Made by a program: the position numbers and the translations under genes. Below are positions 43,287 through 57,272 of a DNA stretch of 64,000 nucleotides, piece after piece; position 1 is the first letter of the stretch, and the number at the start of each line of letters is the position of its first letter. The notes below the pieces were generated by a model. The model saw only the letters and a list, made by a program, of their open reading frames with translations, was not told the DNA's origin and ran no database searches. This DNA is from Artemisia argyi (Eukaryota > Streptophyta > Magnoliopsida > Asterales > Asteraceae), in NCBI GenBank assembly GCA_030686995.1, contig CM060708.1:186802749-186866748 (forward strand), given 5' to 3'.

Positions 43287-44488
43287 TCACAAATAAAAAT
43301 AATAACTTACGCACTAAATGGTATATTTTCTAGAAATGTTACTAAGGACTATATTCTTAACAAATGAATACGTATGACCCAAGAGAATATTTATACGACT
43401 TAACGACGTTATTTTAAGGTTTTCGATACAAGGAATTTAACGCTAACATTTTCATACGAGATAATACGACAAGTTATATACTTCTATATATGGACTTATT
43501 TTCCTAAGTATGGAAACTATTTTACTATGACGATAACTAGTATTTCCAAATTACGAGTGGTATAGGTATCATGTACATGTGCATTCATTACATCACGGCA
43601 TGATCTAAATTAGATCACGATTATTCATTTAGGTTGCGGCTATTGTTCGCGCCTCATTGTCCCGATTACTTTACCATCATTGTACCATCTTTGTACTATC
43701 ACTCCAGGTGAGTTCTCATAGCCCCGTTTTAGTACTTATTTGATTTTAAATCCCACGGGGGAGAATACATTGCACAATTATTTTTTTTGTACATGCCCAA
43801 GTATTAAATTCCATACATTGCTTAAGTTGTTAGTACTATCACTTCAAGTCCCCTTTATTATCATGGACCGTTAATTGTATTGCCAAGCGAGAGTGAGTGG
43901 ATAGATCTATCGAGGGTGACGCCTCCATTCGTGTTTGGGTTGCTCCATAAGGAAAACGAATGCATTTCATGTCTAATTATAGTACGAGTGCCTGATAAAC
44001 ACTCCTTTGGGGCCAATTTTAGTACGTCTAGCTTCGGGGTCATGAGCTTAAGATCAATGTAGCATTTTGACATATTGTCATCTTGCTTTTACTTTTACTT
44101 TTACTTGTGGCTATTGTACATACGATTTAACTTATAAACCTATGATTATTCACCAACTTTATGTTGACCGTTTTCGCAATGTATTCTCAGGTTATTAAGG
44201 TAGCTCATGTTGCATACATTTGGACCTTCATGGAGTCGCGGAGTCGACGCGTCTCACTATATTTTCTGCACTTATGAAACGTTTGATCTTGTTGAACTTA
44301 TTTTATCTATTTTGGCAAACTCTTTTGGGACCTAAGCTTTGTAAACTCTGAATGTTTTAATGATCAAACACTGTATTTTCTAAACGACACTTTAGGTCGT
44401 TCAATATAACTGTAACTATGGTGCTATGACAGTCACCCCCAGGTATTCCATTCCGCTGCCATTCAGGTATTTTGGGGGTGTGACAGAT

Positions 44489-44500
44489 TGGCATCAGAGC
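44489..44500 (+). other. Primer-binding site of the Tekay-like element
   Basis: TGGCATCAGAGC, three bases after the 5' LTR, is one mismatch from TGGTATCAGAGC, which pairs with initiator tRNA-Met. Confidence 0.8.
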
Positions 44501-44683
44501 TAAGGTTATAGCGAACTAGGATGTATCTTGGACCCTAGACTATAACCACATCATCATAGCATCTCATCATTTCATCATAGGTGCATATTCACTATACATG
44601 TTGCTTTACGCACACACTGTACGAGTTATTCATACCCATACTCATATATATATATGATTATATTGACCTGGTTCACAAGTGAC

Positions 44684-45537
44684 ATGTCTTCAGATACCCA
44701 CGTTGTTATCCTTTCGTCGGATTCCGACATTGAAGATACCTTGTCATCTTCCACTACCATTATACCACCAGCTGTACTTACACCACCATTAGCACTATTG
44801 AATTGTCATAAGAGCAAGGTTCTCATTCAGCCTATACATAGAATGCCGTTTGGTAGAGTATTCAGACTTAATTTTAATGGACTTATTAGGATGCTTATTA
44901 CAAGGGAGATAGCATGTTTTCTTTCCTTCAATAGTAGGACGCTTACTATTTAGGTACTACCACCACCGTTGGTTACTTATTACACTATTGGTCGTCCCAT
45001 AGTGCGTACTTCAGCTTTACCTCTTAGATGTCGCGAGATAGCGCGAAAGAGGGTAGTATTCCATTCACTATTATCACCATTATCTCCTAACTCATCACTG
45101 GGATTTCATCGTCATCAATGTTATTCTCATCCTTTAGAATACCACCATTGTCAGTTTCCTTTTCCATTTTCACTTGCCATGAATTAGATAACGCCTTGTG
45201 GATAATACCAAGAATTACGGACTCAACAGGAACCTCCGCAACGCCAGGAAGTCTCTAGACTAGACTTATATCTTTACTAGCCTTTACTATTATCCTAGCC
45301 ATGAGAGGTGTGGCATAGTTCGAAGAAACTTGTGGTAGTTTGATTGTTGTTCAACAGAATCACCAAGTGTTGACTCTACCATATGGATATGGTTGTGCTA
45401 TCTTTGATATCGGTCCATGTAGACCAAAAATTTCATGTGTTATTCATGAGTTATGAATATGATGATTTTTATTACCTATAGATTCTCATGGACTCTTATG
45501 ATTTTATGGAAATAGATTTAAGCAAACCACTCCAAGC
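44684..45537 (+). pseudogene. Degraded gag leader with SSD-rich N-terminus
   Basis: From 44684 the reading is MSSDTHVVILSSDSDIEDTL, then a Thr/Pro-rich stretch, interrupted by stops from about 44950 on. It precedes the intact gag core, so it is probably the decayed N-terminal half of gag or a separate small ORF. VVIL followed by SSDSD resembles the start of gene 2 and gene 1, though these lie in unrelated elements. Confidence 0.45.
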
Positions 45538-46497
45538 ATGACGCAAGCTGCTGTTGGAAAATCCATTGCCAGGAACGTAACTACCGCCCTCACCAAGGAA
45601 CTTACTCACGTGGAATTTATGGGCTGTAATCCTCCCTCCTTTAGCGGAATTAGAGACACAAAGAAATTTCTCAAATGGTTCGAAGAAATAGAAACGATAT
45701 TTCGATGTGGCGACTGTCGTAAGGAAGACAAGGTTAAGTTCGCCACATGCACTTTTCAGAATCTTGCCCAGGAATGGTGGACCACACACGTTAAGATAGT
45801 AGGAGTTGATGATGCTTACTCACGCTCTTGGGAGGAACTAAGAAAGATGATGGGTATAGCCTTTTGTGTAAGAAGTGAATTACGAGCAATAGAACAGGAA
45901 GCACTAAACCTTACCATGGTAGGAGATGATGTTGTCAGGTATACTGCTCTGTTTTATGAATTAGCTCGACTAGACCCTGCAATTGGTGAACCGGAAATTA
46001 AGAGACTTGAAAGGTACGTCGGAGGACTTTCTCCTGAAATTCGTAGGATGGTCATCGCATGTGAACCCAATGCCATGTCTGAAGCTATCCAGATGGCAAT
46101 CGAAACAAAGGAACTCATAGTTCGCGACAAGACATCGGGAGACAATAATAACAACAAGAGAAAATGGGTCGGTAATCAGGATGCTAATGCTACTCAACGA
46201 CCATTTAAGATACAACAAGTGGTGGAGACCTTTGCTGCTGGGTCAAGCCAAAAGAAAGGATACGTAGGTAAATTACCCGAGTGCAACAAGTGTCAGTTTC
46301 ATCACAAAGGATCTTGCCCCTCTCAATGTGGAAACTGCCAAAAGGTCGGACACAAAGCCAAGGATTGCAAGGCTCCCACCCTCGCAAAGCATCAGGAACT
46401 CACGGTAATCTGCCGTGAATGTGGAGTAGTGGGACACTTCAAGAGTGAATGCCCGGTGTTGAGAGACCGGAACTGGAGGAGGCATTTCATGTTGTAA
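45538..46497 (+). CDS. Gag core of the Tekay-like element, 319 codons
   Basis: The retrotransposon gag domain spans residues 25-200 (FLKWFEEIETIF, FATCTFQNLAQEWWTTHV, YTALFYELARLDP, IKRLERYVGGL). Zinc-binding segments follow: CNKCQFHHKGSC, CGNCQKVGHKAKDC and CRECGVVGHFKSEC, the latter two CX2CX4HX4C knuckles. The frame is fully open while everything downstream is decayed. The natural start may lie upstream in the broken leader. The stop at 46495-46497 falls where protease would normally continue. Confidence 0.85.
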   Translation: MTQAAVGKSIARNVTTALTKELTHVEFMGCNPPSFSGIRDTKKFLKWFEEIETIFRCGDCRKEDKVKFATCTFQNLAQEWWTTHVKIVGVDDAYSRSWEELRKMMGIAFCVRSELRAIEQEALNLTMVGDDVVRYTALFYELARLDPAIGEPEIKRLERYVGGLSPEIRRMVIACEPNAMSEAIQMAIETKELIVRDKTSGDNNNNKRKWVGNQDANATQRPFKIQQVVETFAAGSSQKKGYVGKLPECNKCQFHHKGSCPSQCGNCQKVGHKAKDCKAPTLAKHQELTVICRECGVVGHFKSECPVLRDRNWRRHFML

Positions 46498-48590
46498 AAC
46501 CATAGTTTGAGCCCTCTAGGGTTGTACTTTCTTTTGGTACTTTCCATAAGTACGTTGATGTAACCTAGTTGTATTAAGCACTTTCCTATCCAATGTAATG
46601 ACTATCTTTTGTTACCTCTATGATAACCATAACTTTCGTTTACTCCGCTTTCTATCCCAATCGTTCAATTTTCAATCGTTTCGTAATATTATGTCATTGC
46701 CTTATTAGAGATTAAGCCGATTTCGTATTTGACGGGTTAGTAGATTATTACCATTCCATAGGATTTACCCATGTATCCAATACACCATTCAACGAATTTT
46801 GTTTCAAACTATTTTACTACCCTATGGGGAAATTGTTTTACAAAATTTCTAAAGTATGCTATTTTGTTACCACTCTATAAACTGATTTTTCCGATATTAC
46901 GCCAAATATTTACTATTACTACGCGAAACAATTTTTACATTACTTTGAAAGGAAATATCAGGATACCATTTTTGATAAGAATGCGTTGAACACCATCTAA
47001 AACTTTTGAGAAAAGTAATATTATTTTGACTAAATCAAGCATCGCATCATTAGTCCTCAACTATACATAGCCTGATCACCTATGTATACTTCAGGAAGGA
47101 TTATGCCATGAAGGAAATAGTTACTTTTTAAAGTATTGCTAATAACAATCTTCATTTAAAAGCGTTTTAAACAAGTAAACTCTTTTATAAATATCTTTTT
47201 CTGACAAACTCTCCCTGGATACTTACCCCACCTGTCACCCACTTAGTCATTAAGTTGGACTTTCCATTGACTTCTTTAGGAGAGACTTCCTATATCAATT
47301 ACGAGTAGGATTCCTCGATACCAGAAAAGCAAGGAAAGGATTACGGAACTATAATACCTAGACTAAGAAAATTTATAATCCAACAACAATCCTAAGATAC
47401 CACGAGACCATCCGACTCACCATCTCTGACCTAGTTGTCCAATTTATTATTCAAAGGTACTAGCTAGACTGAGCTATAGAATCGAACACATGGTGAAGGT
47501 ATGCTAAGCAACACTATAGAAATAAACCAAGCCTCCTAACCGATACTGTAGAGCGATTTGATTAAACATGACCTCATCGAAACGCAAACTTCCCTGTAAT
47601 GAGTTTTCACCGAGGATAATTGATTTGAGTAAGGATATCGATATAGATTCCCTTAAAGGCATTGTGTTCTCAGGAAATTCTAGATAACCTCACCTATACA
47701 TCAAGAGAGGCATCAGACTCAAGAATATCTTCCCAGCTGCATGTGAAGACAATACGGAAATTCATCGACATAGTATCAATTGAAACCCTCATATTGCCAA
47801 CATGATGACAATTTCAACGATAAAACCATCTCAAGACTTAAGTTGGTTGAATACCTAGGCTTGTAGTTCTGCCCGATAACCTCCAATAGGCACCATCCAA
47901 TATCAGGAACCGAACATCAGACATCTATGCATTATGCGAACATTACCTATCCTACTGTTTTATCCTTGTTAGTATTTTCACTTTAAGTAAAGTCGATTTA
48001 AAAAAAAATTGTGTTTATACAAATCACATATCTTGTAGAAATAATTTTTGAATTGCCTATTTTGAACAAATACGATCCTTTTAATCAATATTTAGCTAAA
48101 CCATTGTACAATGGGAAATATATAACCATCAAACTTTGGTAAACAGTCCTATTCACAACCTATTTGAAAACCGCGTCACATTTCCTAACTATTGAATTTT
48201 GAATCATCAAGAAAGATATTATTTAGTAAACATTTGCTTCATTTTCTAAGTTCGTTTATTCAGAAAAAGATTTCGACCAAAAACTCAAAAATCGCGAGAT
48301 AAATTTTGAAACCAATCACCATGCTACATCGCTTATGCATTTAGGGCTTTGTGATTTGACAATAAGGAATATTGGGATATGTGATGAAGGGAATTAGGAG
48401 GAACACCATAGAACGATTACAAACGTCAGTAATGGAGACCAAGCACAGTAGGCAAAGAATGACACATGTCTTAGCAATCCATTAGACCAAAACACAAAGA
48501 ATCAAACATTGTTACCCATATTCTATCTTCTTCGTATAACGCCGAATTCGGAAGACGTAACGTTGTAAAATTAATCACCAGATTCATTGT
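46498..48590 (+). other. Unrecognised interior of the Tekay-like element
   Basis: About 2.1 kb where protease, RT and RNase H should lie. No ORF above about 72 codons and no YVDD, DSGA or DAS motif is readable. It may be severely mutated pol or unrelated filler sequence. Confidence 0.5.
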
Positions 48591-49870
48591 AACCGTTTCA
48601 ACTATTCCCGATAAAGGTGATCGAATCACCTCAGACTTCTAATAATCATTCTAAGATTTCCTTCGGAACCTCATTAAGATGTAAACACCGCCTATCATCC
48701 TCAGACCGATGGTCAACACGAGAGAACGATTCAAACATAGGAAAGTTATACTTAGAGTATGAGTGATTGACTCTAGAAATGGTTGGACTAACCATTTACC
48801 ATAAATCGGATTCTTTTACAACCATAGTTATCGCGCGAGCATAGAGACTACACCATTTGAGGCACTTTATGGTCGAAGTACCAATTACCCATTTACAGAC
48901 CGAAATCGGAAAGTTAAATTCACCGGTCTAGGACTAAATTATGGAACAACAAAGGAAATTTCACAAGTCAAGAACCCGTTACAAGAAACGAGAAATTGAT
49001 AGAGGTTAGGTTGGTACATGACGCACATCATATGGATTGGGTATCCTTGAACAGCAAACTAACCAGATTCACGTGAGAGAACGAACTAAGTTCAAAGCTT
49101 TGCCTTGGAGAGGCATGATACGATTTTGGTAACACGAGAGATTGAACCTTTAAGTATGTTGGACCATTTCAGATTCATGTTAGAATCGACCAGCTGACAT
49201 ATAAGATTTGAGTTCTGACAGAGTTCAGCAACATATATTACCCATATTACATTATAAACCTGAAGAAGCACTGATCATCTATTGACGAACCGAACTCGGA
49301 AAAAGCCAAACTCACTATTCCAGTAGGCATTCATGAAATAACCAGAAATTTCCTACAAGTCAAGAATCAATTACAAATTCTATAAGTTGTAAACCATTAA
49401 AACTTCAAGTTGGTAGCCAGATCATGTTGAAAGTTCTGCCTAGGAAAGGCATGATATCATTCAGAAAACTGGGAAAGTTAAACCCGATATACACTGGACC
49501 ACGTAATATTTCAGACAGAGAAGGCCTAGTGGCCGTCAGACTTGAAGCCTTGTTAGAGAACAACCGGATTACACAACTATGTTTCACCTATTCAAATCCA
49601 GGAAATGACCTTCAGATTAGTCACTCATAATCCCATTTGGAAGGGAATCCAACCCAAAGACAAACGTAAACTTGGTAAGAGAACCAGTAGAAAGCATGGA
49701 CCGTGAGGTCGAACGGTTGAAGCAAACTCGAATTCCTATCGTGAAAGTTCGCTGGAATTCTTGAAGAGATCCCGAATTTACTTGGGAACGGGAAGACCAA
49801 ATGCAACTCAAGTATCCACGTCTTTTTACCAAACATACTTCAGAGACCAACCAAAACTGAACTTCAGGAC
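48591..49870 (+). pseudogene. Decayed integrase with chromodomain-like tail
   Basis: Fragments in changing frames: PDKGDRITSDF-like core near 48615, TAYHPQTDGQHERTIQT at about 48690-48740 with the catalytic glutamate kept, TTPFEALYGR near 48850, VGSQIMLKVLPRKGMISF at about 49410-49465, GKLNPIYTGP, and a chromodomain-like tail (VKVRWNS-stop-RDPEFTWEREDQ) at about 49745-49805 broken by TGA. These follow chromovirus integrase order. Confidence 0.7.
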
Positions 49871-49894
49871 GAAGTTCCTGTTAGAAGGGAAGAC

Positions 49895-51677
49895 TGTCAC
49901 AACTCGTAATTTCCGGTCATTTTCCAAACCTCGACAATTTACTATTCACAAGTTACTATTCATCATTTACTATTCATCGATCACTATTCATCATTTTTTA
50001 GGTCAATTTGACATTCCGAGAAACATTCAGAAATTTTACTATTCACTTGACACTATTCATTTCAGGAAGAAATATCACTATTCACGTGCATTACTCATGT
50101 CATCGTAAATTTAGTTTACGAGTATTCAAATTCGCGTAACCGTATTGGTTCGAGAGCGAATTCATGCATTATTATCAGGGACATTTCATACGGACTAGAA
50201 ATAGTCGGCATATCATCATTAGGACACTTGCATACTATTCCACTCGTAGGATAACTAAAGTAATACTTTTGGTACAATTAACGATTTACGTATGTTTATT
50301 TTAAATAAACACTAATACGCGAACTATAAACGTGACTAACATGTCCGACACTCCCGACTATGATCCCAATATATTTTTATATTCATTTTTATAATATAAA
50401 AATTATAATATTAATTTACCCGGTATTTTGGAAATTTATTTATTACATATCGTACGTCTAATTTAATAACGACAGTTTTCATAAAAATTAAACAATAGTC
50501 ACCCAAACTCTCTGTACTTATACCCGACATATTTTTACAATTTTTACGACTTTATTATGTCCCGAATAACTTCAATAAAATTTATTTCTAACAAACCCGG
50601 TACCCGATAAAACCTAAAACTAACACAACAACACATTACCACTAACTTTATAAAATAAACCCAAGACATCCCCCCCCCCCTTTCCCTCCTTTTTGCGCCG
50701 GCCAAACCCCCCCCCCCCCCCCTTTGGTCCTAATGAGCTAAACACTCACCAACCAAATTTAATGCTTACCAAACCTTTGTCTCTAAGTATATATTAAACC
50801 TTTTTCATCCATTTTATCACAAATAATTTTACTAGTTCAAGAAAACTTTTTCTCTCATTTCTCTCTTTGTATGAATCGACCTAGGGTGATCAAGAAGCAA
50901 GAACAACAAATTTTCCAAGATCTAGGTGTAAACTTGTTCACTTAGTCATCCTTGTTGGAGTTTTGAAATAGAAACTCAAGGATTAGTAGGTTTTTCATCA
51001 TCCAAACTCCCTAAACCTTCAAGTAAGTTAACAAACTCATTTTTATAATTTTTACAAGTTATTACTATGGTTATATACTTTTCTTACAAGAACTCATGCA
51101 TATAATGATTTATACCACTCTATTTTGTACATATTTAACTTTGAGCCCTAGAAATGAAAACATGAGAAACCCTTGTTAGACCTAGTGGATTGATGATGTT
51201 TAAGGACCCATGACACCCTAAGAAGGTGTATGGTAGGATTAGACTAGTTTTGTGGTGATTGAAAGTGGTTTGGTTGAAGTTGGAACAAGTTTGAAACTAG
51301 GAAAATGATTTTTGAAACTATTTATTTACCTACTGTCCTTATCTTAAAAACGTGGGAAACTCAGGAACTCAGGGGTAATTTTTGACCAAAGATTTAGAAA
51401 ATACTTTCAAAAATGAAACTTTAGGCGAAAGAATGGATTAAAACGAGCTTATAACGAAGGAGTTATGATTTTTGCAAATTTAACGACGAAAACTATTTCT
51501 TATAAAAACTGCATGCTGTTTGGCAGTTTTCGACGGACAAAAAGAGGTGTTAAACGTAACCTAGAGGAGCCGAGTTATCAAAAATATATTAGTATATACA
51601 AAAACGAATCCGTGGACGTAAAGAACAAGGAAAATGAGCTTAAAACGACCAAGTTATACCCGTTTTAACATTGACAA

Positions 51678-51751
<74 letters not shown>

Positions 51752-52946
51752 TCACAAATAAAAATAATAACTTACGCACTAAATTATATATTTTCTAGAA
51801 ATGTTACTAAGGACTATATTCTTAACAAATGAATACGTATGACCCAAGAGAATATTTATACGACTTAACGACGTTATTTTAAGGTTTTCGATACAAGGAA
51901 TTTAACGCTAACATTTTCATACGAGATAATACGACAAGTTATATACTTCTATATATGGACTTATTTTCCTAAGTATGGAAACTATTTTACTATGACGATA
52001 ACTAGTATTTCCAAATTACGAGTGGTATAGGTATCATGTGCATGTGCATTCATTACATCACGGCATGATCTAAATTAGATCACGATTCATTTAGGTTGCG
52101 GCTATTGTTCGCGCCTCATTGTCCCGATTACTTTACCATCGTTGTACCATCCTTGTACTATCACTCCAGGTGAGTTCTCATAGCCCCGTTTTAGTACTTA
52201 TTTGATTTTAAATCCCACGGGGGAGAATACATTGCACAATTATTTTTTTGTACATGCCCAAGTATTAAATTTCATACATTGCTTAAGTTGTTAGTACTAT
52301 CACTTCAAGTCCCCTTTATTATCATGGACCGTTAATTATATTGCCAAGCGAGAGTGAGTGGATAGATCTATCGAGGGAGACGCCTCCATTCGTGTTTGGG
52401 TTGCTCCATAAGGAAAACGAATGCATTTCATGTCTAATTATAGTACGAGTGCCTAATAAACACTCCTTTGGGGCCAATTTTAGTACGTCTAGCTTCGGGG
52501 TCATGAGCTTAAGATCAATGTAGCATTTTGACATATTGTCATCTTGCTTTTACTTTTACTTTTACTTGTGGCTATTGTACATACGATTTAACTTATAAAC
52601 CTATGATTATTCACCAACTTTATGTTGACCGTTTTCGCAATGTATTCTCAGGTTATTAAGGTAGCTCATGTTGCATACATTTGGACCTTCATGGAGTCGC
52701 GGAGTCGACGCGTCTCACTATATTTTCTGCACTTATGAAACGTTTGATCTTGTTGAACTTATTTTATCTATTTTGGCAAACTCTTTTGGGACCTAAGCTT
52801 TGTAAACTCTGAATGTTTTAATGATCAAACGCTGTATTTTCTAAACGACACTTTAGGTCGTTCAATATAACTGTAACTATGGTGCTATGACAGTCACCCC
52901 CAGGTATTCCATTCCGCTGCCATTCAGGTATTTTGGGGGTGTGACA
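49895..52946 (+). repeat. 3' LTR of the Tekay-like element
   Basis: Preceded by a purine tract AGAAGGGAAGA (polypurine tract). Ends GTGTGACA at 52946, followed by the target duplication ACAAG. Only sparse differences from the 5' LTR were noticed by eye (for example ATTTATGG/AATTATA around the TA tract, GGGAGACG versus GGGTGACG near 52376). Confidence 0.92.
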
Positions 52947-52951
52947 ACAAG

Positions 52952-53156
52952 AGAGATGGAAAGAGTCTGTGCAGATATGAAAAGAATCTCTGTCCCTGAA
53001 GAGCTACAGTCCTCAAGTAGAAAGAAGGGTCCATTGAAGGTGGTGCTTGGTCTTGCAGCTCCCAAACTCTGGAACAAGGACATGCAATCCAGAGGAATCC
53101 ACAAGAAAATGCCAGACCCAAAGGACTTGGGTAAAGGGAAGAGAAAGATGGATTAG
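52952..53156 (+). pseudogene. Gene 2, 3' part
   Basis: Continues gene 2 after the gypsy: REMERVCADMKRISVPEE, a basic segment SSSRKKGPLKVVLGL shared in pattern with gene 1 (KTRKVVLGL), and a lysine-rich end GKGKRKMD before TAG. An AATAAA at 53272-53277 lies in the copia's pol 3' UTR, so gene-2 transcripts would overlap the copia transcript tail to tail. Confidence 0.65.
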
Positions 53157-53542
53157 GTTGTTGCTTGGTGATGTGATGGTTAGATGGTGTGTGGTTGTTG
53201 TTGAATGATGTGTTTTGTGTTCCTTCTGATACCAGATCTTTGTACTGGTTGTACCAAACTGTCCACTAAAGAATAAAAATTTACTTTAATGTCTTTACAT
53301 CTAGTGCCACTGAATGTAGATCTTTGAACATCAGCAGAAACATGACCTGAAACCAGACATTCACACAGAACACAAAAACACAACAAACACATGATAATAT
53401 ACAAGGTTAGTAATAATCTGCATAACAAAGTTAGTAAACCAAAGTCTAGAAAACATAATAACCTACTTAATTACAACATGTACAATCCTCCCTTGAGGCA
53501 TATGCCTCCCCTGAGGCTTATGCCTCCCCTCAAACATTGCAT
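53157..53542 (-). other. Copia pol 3' UTR, intact copy, with purine palindromes
   Basis: Homologous to 10608-10874 and includes the same three purine tracts with GAGGCATATGCCTC palindromes (about 53482-53533). It also has about 60 bp missing from the left copy. Gene 2's 3' end runs into it from the left. Confidence 0.6.
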
Positions 53543-55002
53543 TCAAGGGTTAACCATCCCAATATTGACAACCAAGTGATTGAACCTTGGTCCATCAAAA
53601 GCTTTTGTTAACAAATCAGCCACATTATCATCAGTGTGAATCTTAAGCACGTGAATTAGATGCTTCTCATTAGCATCTCTTATAAAATGGTGCCTAATTT
53701 CTATGTGTTTTGTTCTCTGATGAAAAACAGGATTTTTAACAATGGAAATAGTACTCTGATTATCAATGTAGATTTTAGTGTTCATAAAGTTAAACCCATA
53801 ATCCAACATCTGATTTTGAATCCAAAGTACCTGACCACAGCAATTAGCAGCAGCAACATATTCTGCTTCAGTAGTAGAAGTAGCCACAATGGTTTGTTTC
53901 TTGCACTGCCAAGAGATGAGTCTTCTTCCAAGAAATTGACAACCTCCTGTTGTGGATTTCCTATCCAAATTAGCTCCAGCATAATCACTGTCACTGTAAG
54001 CCTCTAACACAAATGGTGAATCCCTGGGGTACCAAAGGCCTAATTTGGGTTGGCCCTTAATGTACTTGAAGATTTTCTTCACAGCATTGAGATGAGAAGT
54101 CAGTGGAGTGACTTGATGCCTTGAACAAGCACTGACAGCAAATGTAATGTCAGGCCTAGAAGCTGTGAGATACATGAGTGAACCAATCATGGACCTATAA
54201 AGATGAACATTCACAGCCTCATCTTGTTCATTTGGATTCTTAAGCTTGGGTGGTTCATATGGTGTGGTAGCAGTCCTCAAAAGTTCAAAGTCAAACTTTT
54301 TCAAAATATCTTTAACATATTTTTCTTGATGAATAAAGATTCCTTCAGGTTGTTGTTTGACTTGCAGTCCTAAGAAAAAGGTTAACTCTCCCATTGCACT
54401 CATTTGAAATTCACCTTTCATCAAATCTTCAAATTCGCTGCACCATGCTTCCTTTGTGGATCCAAAGATGATGTCATCCACATAGACCTGTACTAGAATT
54501 ATGTCCCTGGAGTTTTTCTTGATAAATAGGGTCTTATCAATAGCTCCTCTTCTGTATCCATGCTCCAAAAGAAATGTAGACAATCTAGCATACCATGCTC
54601 TTGGTGCTTGGTGAAGTCCATAAAGTGCCTTGACAACTTTGTAAACCTTTTAGGATTATGGGGGTCTTCAAAGCCTTGTGGTTGAGTAACATACACCTCC
54701 TCTTCTATTTTCCCATAGAGAAAGGCACTCTTGACATCCATCTGATAGACCTTAAACCCCATATAAGAGGCAAAGGCTAAAAACAGTCTAATGGCCTCAA
54801 CCCTAGCAACAGGTGCAAAGACCTCAGTGTAGTCAATCCCTTCTTCTTGTATGAAACCTTGTGCTACCAATCTTGCTTTATTTCTAACCACAATACCTCT
54901 GGCATCCCTCTTGCATTTTAATATCCACTTAGTCCCTATTGCAATTTTCCCTGCAGGCAGATCAACAAGTACCCAAACATCTTGATTCTTGAATTGTTGC
55001 AT
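53543..55002 (-). pseudogene. Copia reverse transcriptase and RNase H (main copy)
   Basis: RT begins near WVLVDLPAGKIAIGTKWILK and has DVKSAFLYG (first catalytic Asp) and the catalytic QVYVDDIIFGS. RNase H follows (EAYSDSDYAG, TTEAEYVAAANC, YIDNQSTISI) and ends ADLLTKAFDGPRF...GMVNP. A 1-nt frameshift near 54648 (in an A run after DPHNP) splits it into 167 and 346 codons. A TAG at 55009-55011 separates it from integrase. Otherwise catalytic residues are kept. Confidence 0.9.
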
Positions 55003-55008
55003 CTCTTC

Positions 55009-57225
55009 CTACATAGCTTCAACCCAACTAGGCTCACTCAAAGCCTGTTTAATGCTTGTGGGTTCAACTTGAGACAAGAAACAAGCAAATAAACAATGCT
55101 TCTGATCTGTGTGGTTGTCTCTCTTCTGAGTGGATACATAAGTCAAAAATGCACATTGCCCAAACTTGGTATTCTTAATGGCACTTCTGGTGAGTACCAT
55201 GGCATTTGGATCACCAAGTATATTATCTTGTGGATGAATGGTGTTAATCCTTTTAGTTGTTACAGAATTAACATCAATGGAGGTATCAAGATTGGTTAAA
55301 GTAGGAGCAAAGTCTTCATCATAAGATGCTGATTGAAAAATGCCATCACTTTGCTCAACATTAGCAAGATCTGAGGGAGTAGGAAACCTGCCATAAGGTT
55401 CATCAAAACTTGTGGAAACATCAGTAGAAACAGGAACTGCAATAGAAGTGCCTTCAGCAGGATCTCCATTAGCAGAATCACCAGCTGCAGTAGCTGATGC
55501 ATCAGCAGAACTAGGTTTTCTGCTTTCTTCAACAGCAGCTTGTTTTAAAAGAGCTTCAGTGTCTTTAGCAAATTCAAGACCAAGTCTTTTAGCTTCCTCA
55601 GCAGCTGCATGTTCTTGCTTTTTGAGTCTAGCAAGATCTTCTGCATAGGTTGAATTATCCACATCATCAGCAGATTTGGCATCAGAGGCTTCTTTGGTAT
55701 GAGGAGCTGCCATCTGGATTGGTAGAGTTGTTACAACAATAATGGGTTCATCACCTTCTGAATCACTATCTGAATCATCCTGTAGGGTACCTGCATTGTT
55801 AGAAGATGACACTTGTATACCTGCAGAAGGGTTAGATTGATGTCTAGCATACCCCAAATAATCTGTAAGATAATCAAGGTCAAAATACCATTCATGACCT
55901 TTGCCCTGAACATTAACATTATCCTCCAGAAATTTCAGGTTAAGAGTCTCTTCTATCTTCTTTGCAGCCAAATTATAGACCCTATATGCCTTGCTATGAG
56001 CTGAGTAACCAACAATATATCCTTCAGCAGCTTTAGCTTCAAATTTGCCTAGGTGATCACTTGTATTCAGAATGGTCACCTGATAACCAAAAGGTTTCAA
56101 GTGTTCAATGGTAGGCTTCTTCCCTGTCAATAGTTCATAAGGTGTCTTATTGTGAGGTCTTGTAATTAACACCCTATTTAACACATAACAAGCAGTACCA
56201 ACTACTTCAGTCCAAAACATAGTGGGAAGTTTAGAGTCAGCAAGCATTGATCTTGCAGCCTCTATAAGGGTTCTATTCTTCCTTTCAGCAACTCCATTTT
56301 GTTGAGGAGTCCTAGGAGTGCTATAATCTCTTTTAATACCCTTTAAGCCACAAAGTTCAATAAGATTAGCATTTTTGAACTCTGTCCCATTGTCACATCT
56401 AATACTTTTAATCTTCTTGTTAAGTTGATTTTCAGCTAGAGCCATAAATTCTTTGAGTGCCTGAAAGGTTTGATCTTTAGTCACTAAGAAAAATGTTCAG
56501 TTGAATCTGCTGAAAGCATCAGTGATCACCAAACAGAAGTACTTATGATCAATACTCCTGATGGATGTAGGACCAAAGAGATCCATGTGAAGCAGCTGCA
56601 ATGGTTCTGAGATTGTGCTCACAGTGGTAATGGCCTTATAAGAAGCTTTGTGTTGCTTTCCCTTGTTACAAGCTACACAATTATGCTCATTAGTGAAGAT
56701 CTTGGAAGGAAGTCCATGAACTAGTCCATCTTTAGCAAGTTTGTTGATGACTTTAAAGTTAACATGTGCCATCCTCCTATGCCATTTTGTAGATTCATCC
56801 AAGGATGCTTTAGCCACCAAGCATGTTAGATCACCTTCTGGCTTGACATCATTCAAGTCAAAGGTATAAAGATTATGGTTTCTTGGAGCCTTAAGTAAGA
56901 CTAGATTGTCATCAGGCATTTGGAAATCAGGTGAAAGAATGAAACAACCATCTTCAGTGAAAAGCACAGGAAGCTTTTTGTCACAAATTTGTGAGACTGA
57001 AAACAAATTGAATCCTTGAAGCTCCTTCACATAGTAGACATTCTCAAAATCCACCTTTGGAGTTTTGATGGTACCTTTGCCTGTGATCCTTCCTACTCCA
57101 CTTCCAAACCTCACTATGCCTCCATTAATTGGCACAAAGTCATGCAACTTTTCTTCATTACCAGACATGTTTCTTGAACATCCACTATCAACAATACCTA
57201 AGTCTTTATTAAGAAGAGGATGTGC
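55009..57225 (-). pseudogene. Copia protease and integrase
   Basis: Protease IVDSGCSRNMSG lies near 57168-57205. The pre-integrase domain follows, with the HHCC finger (WHRRMAHVN...CVACNKGKQ). The integrase core has HMDLFGP, RCDNGTEFKN and the catalytic Glu in NGVAERKNRT. The C-terminal part is a variable Asp/Ser/Ala-rich linker to RT. A TGA at 56494-56499 (where tryptophan fits) interrupts the core after AFSRFN. The remaining 491 codons (56484-55009) are open. Confidence 0.88.
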
Positions 57226-57272
57226 CTACAACAAAGAAAGTTAATATACAACAACAATAAATACAATGAGAC

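Noticed and set aside
53180..53428. Minus-strand ORF of 82 codons (and its relative at 10497-10760) resembling a small secreted protein
   Set aside because: Lies in the duplicated copia 3' UTR; the two copies diverge by frame-disrupting indels, so it is not conserved as protein.
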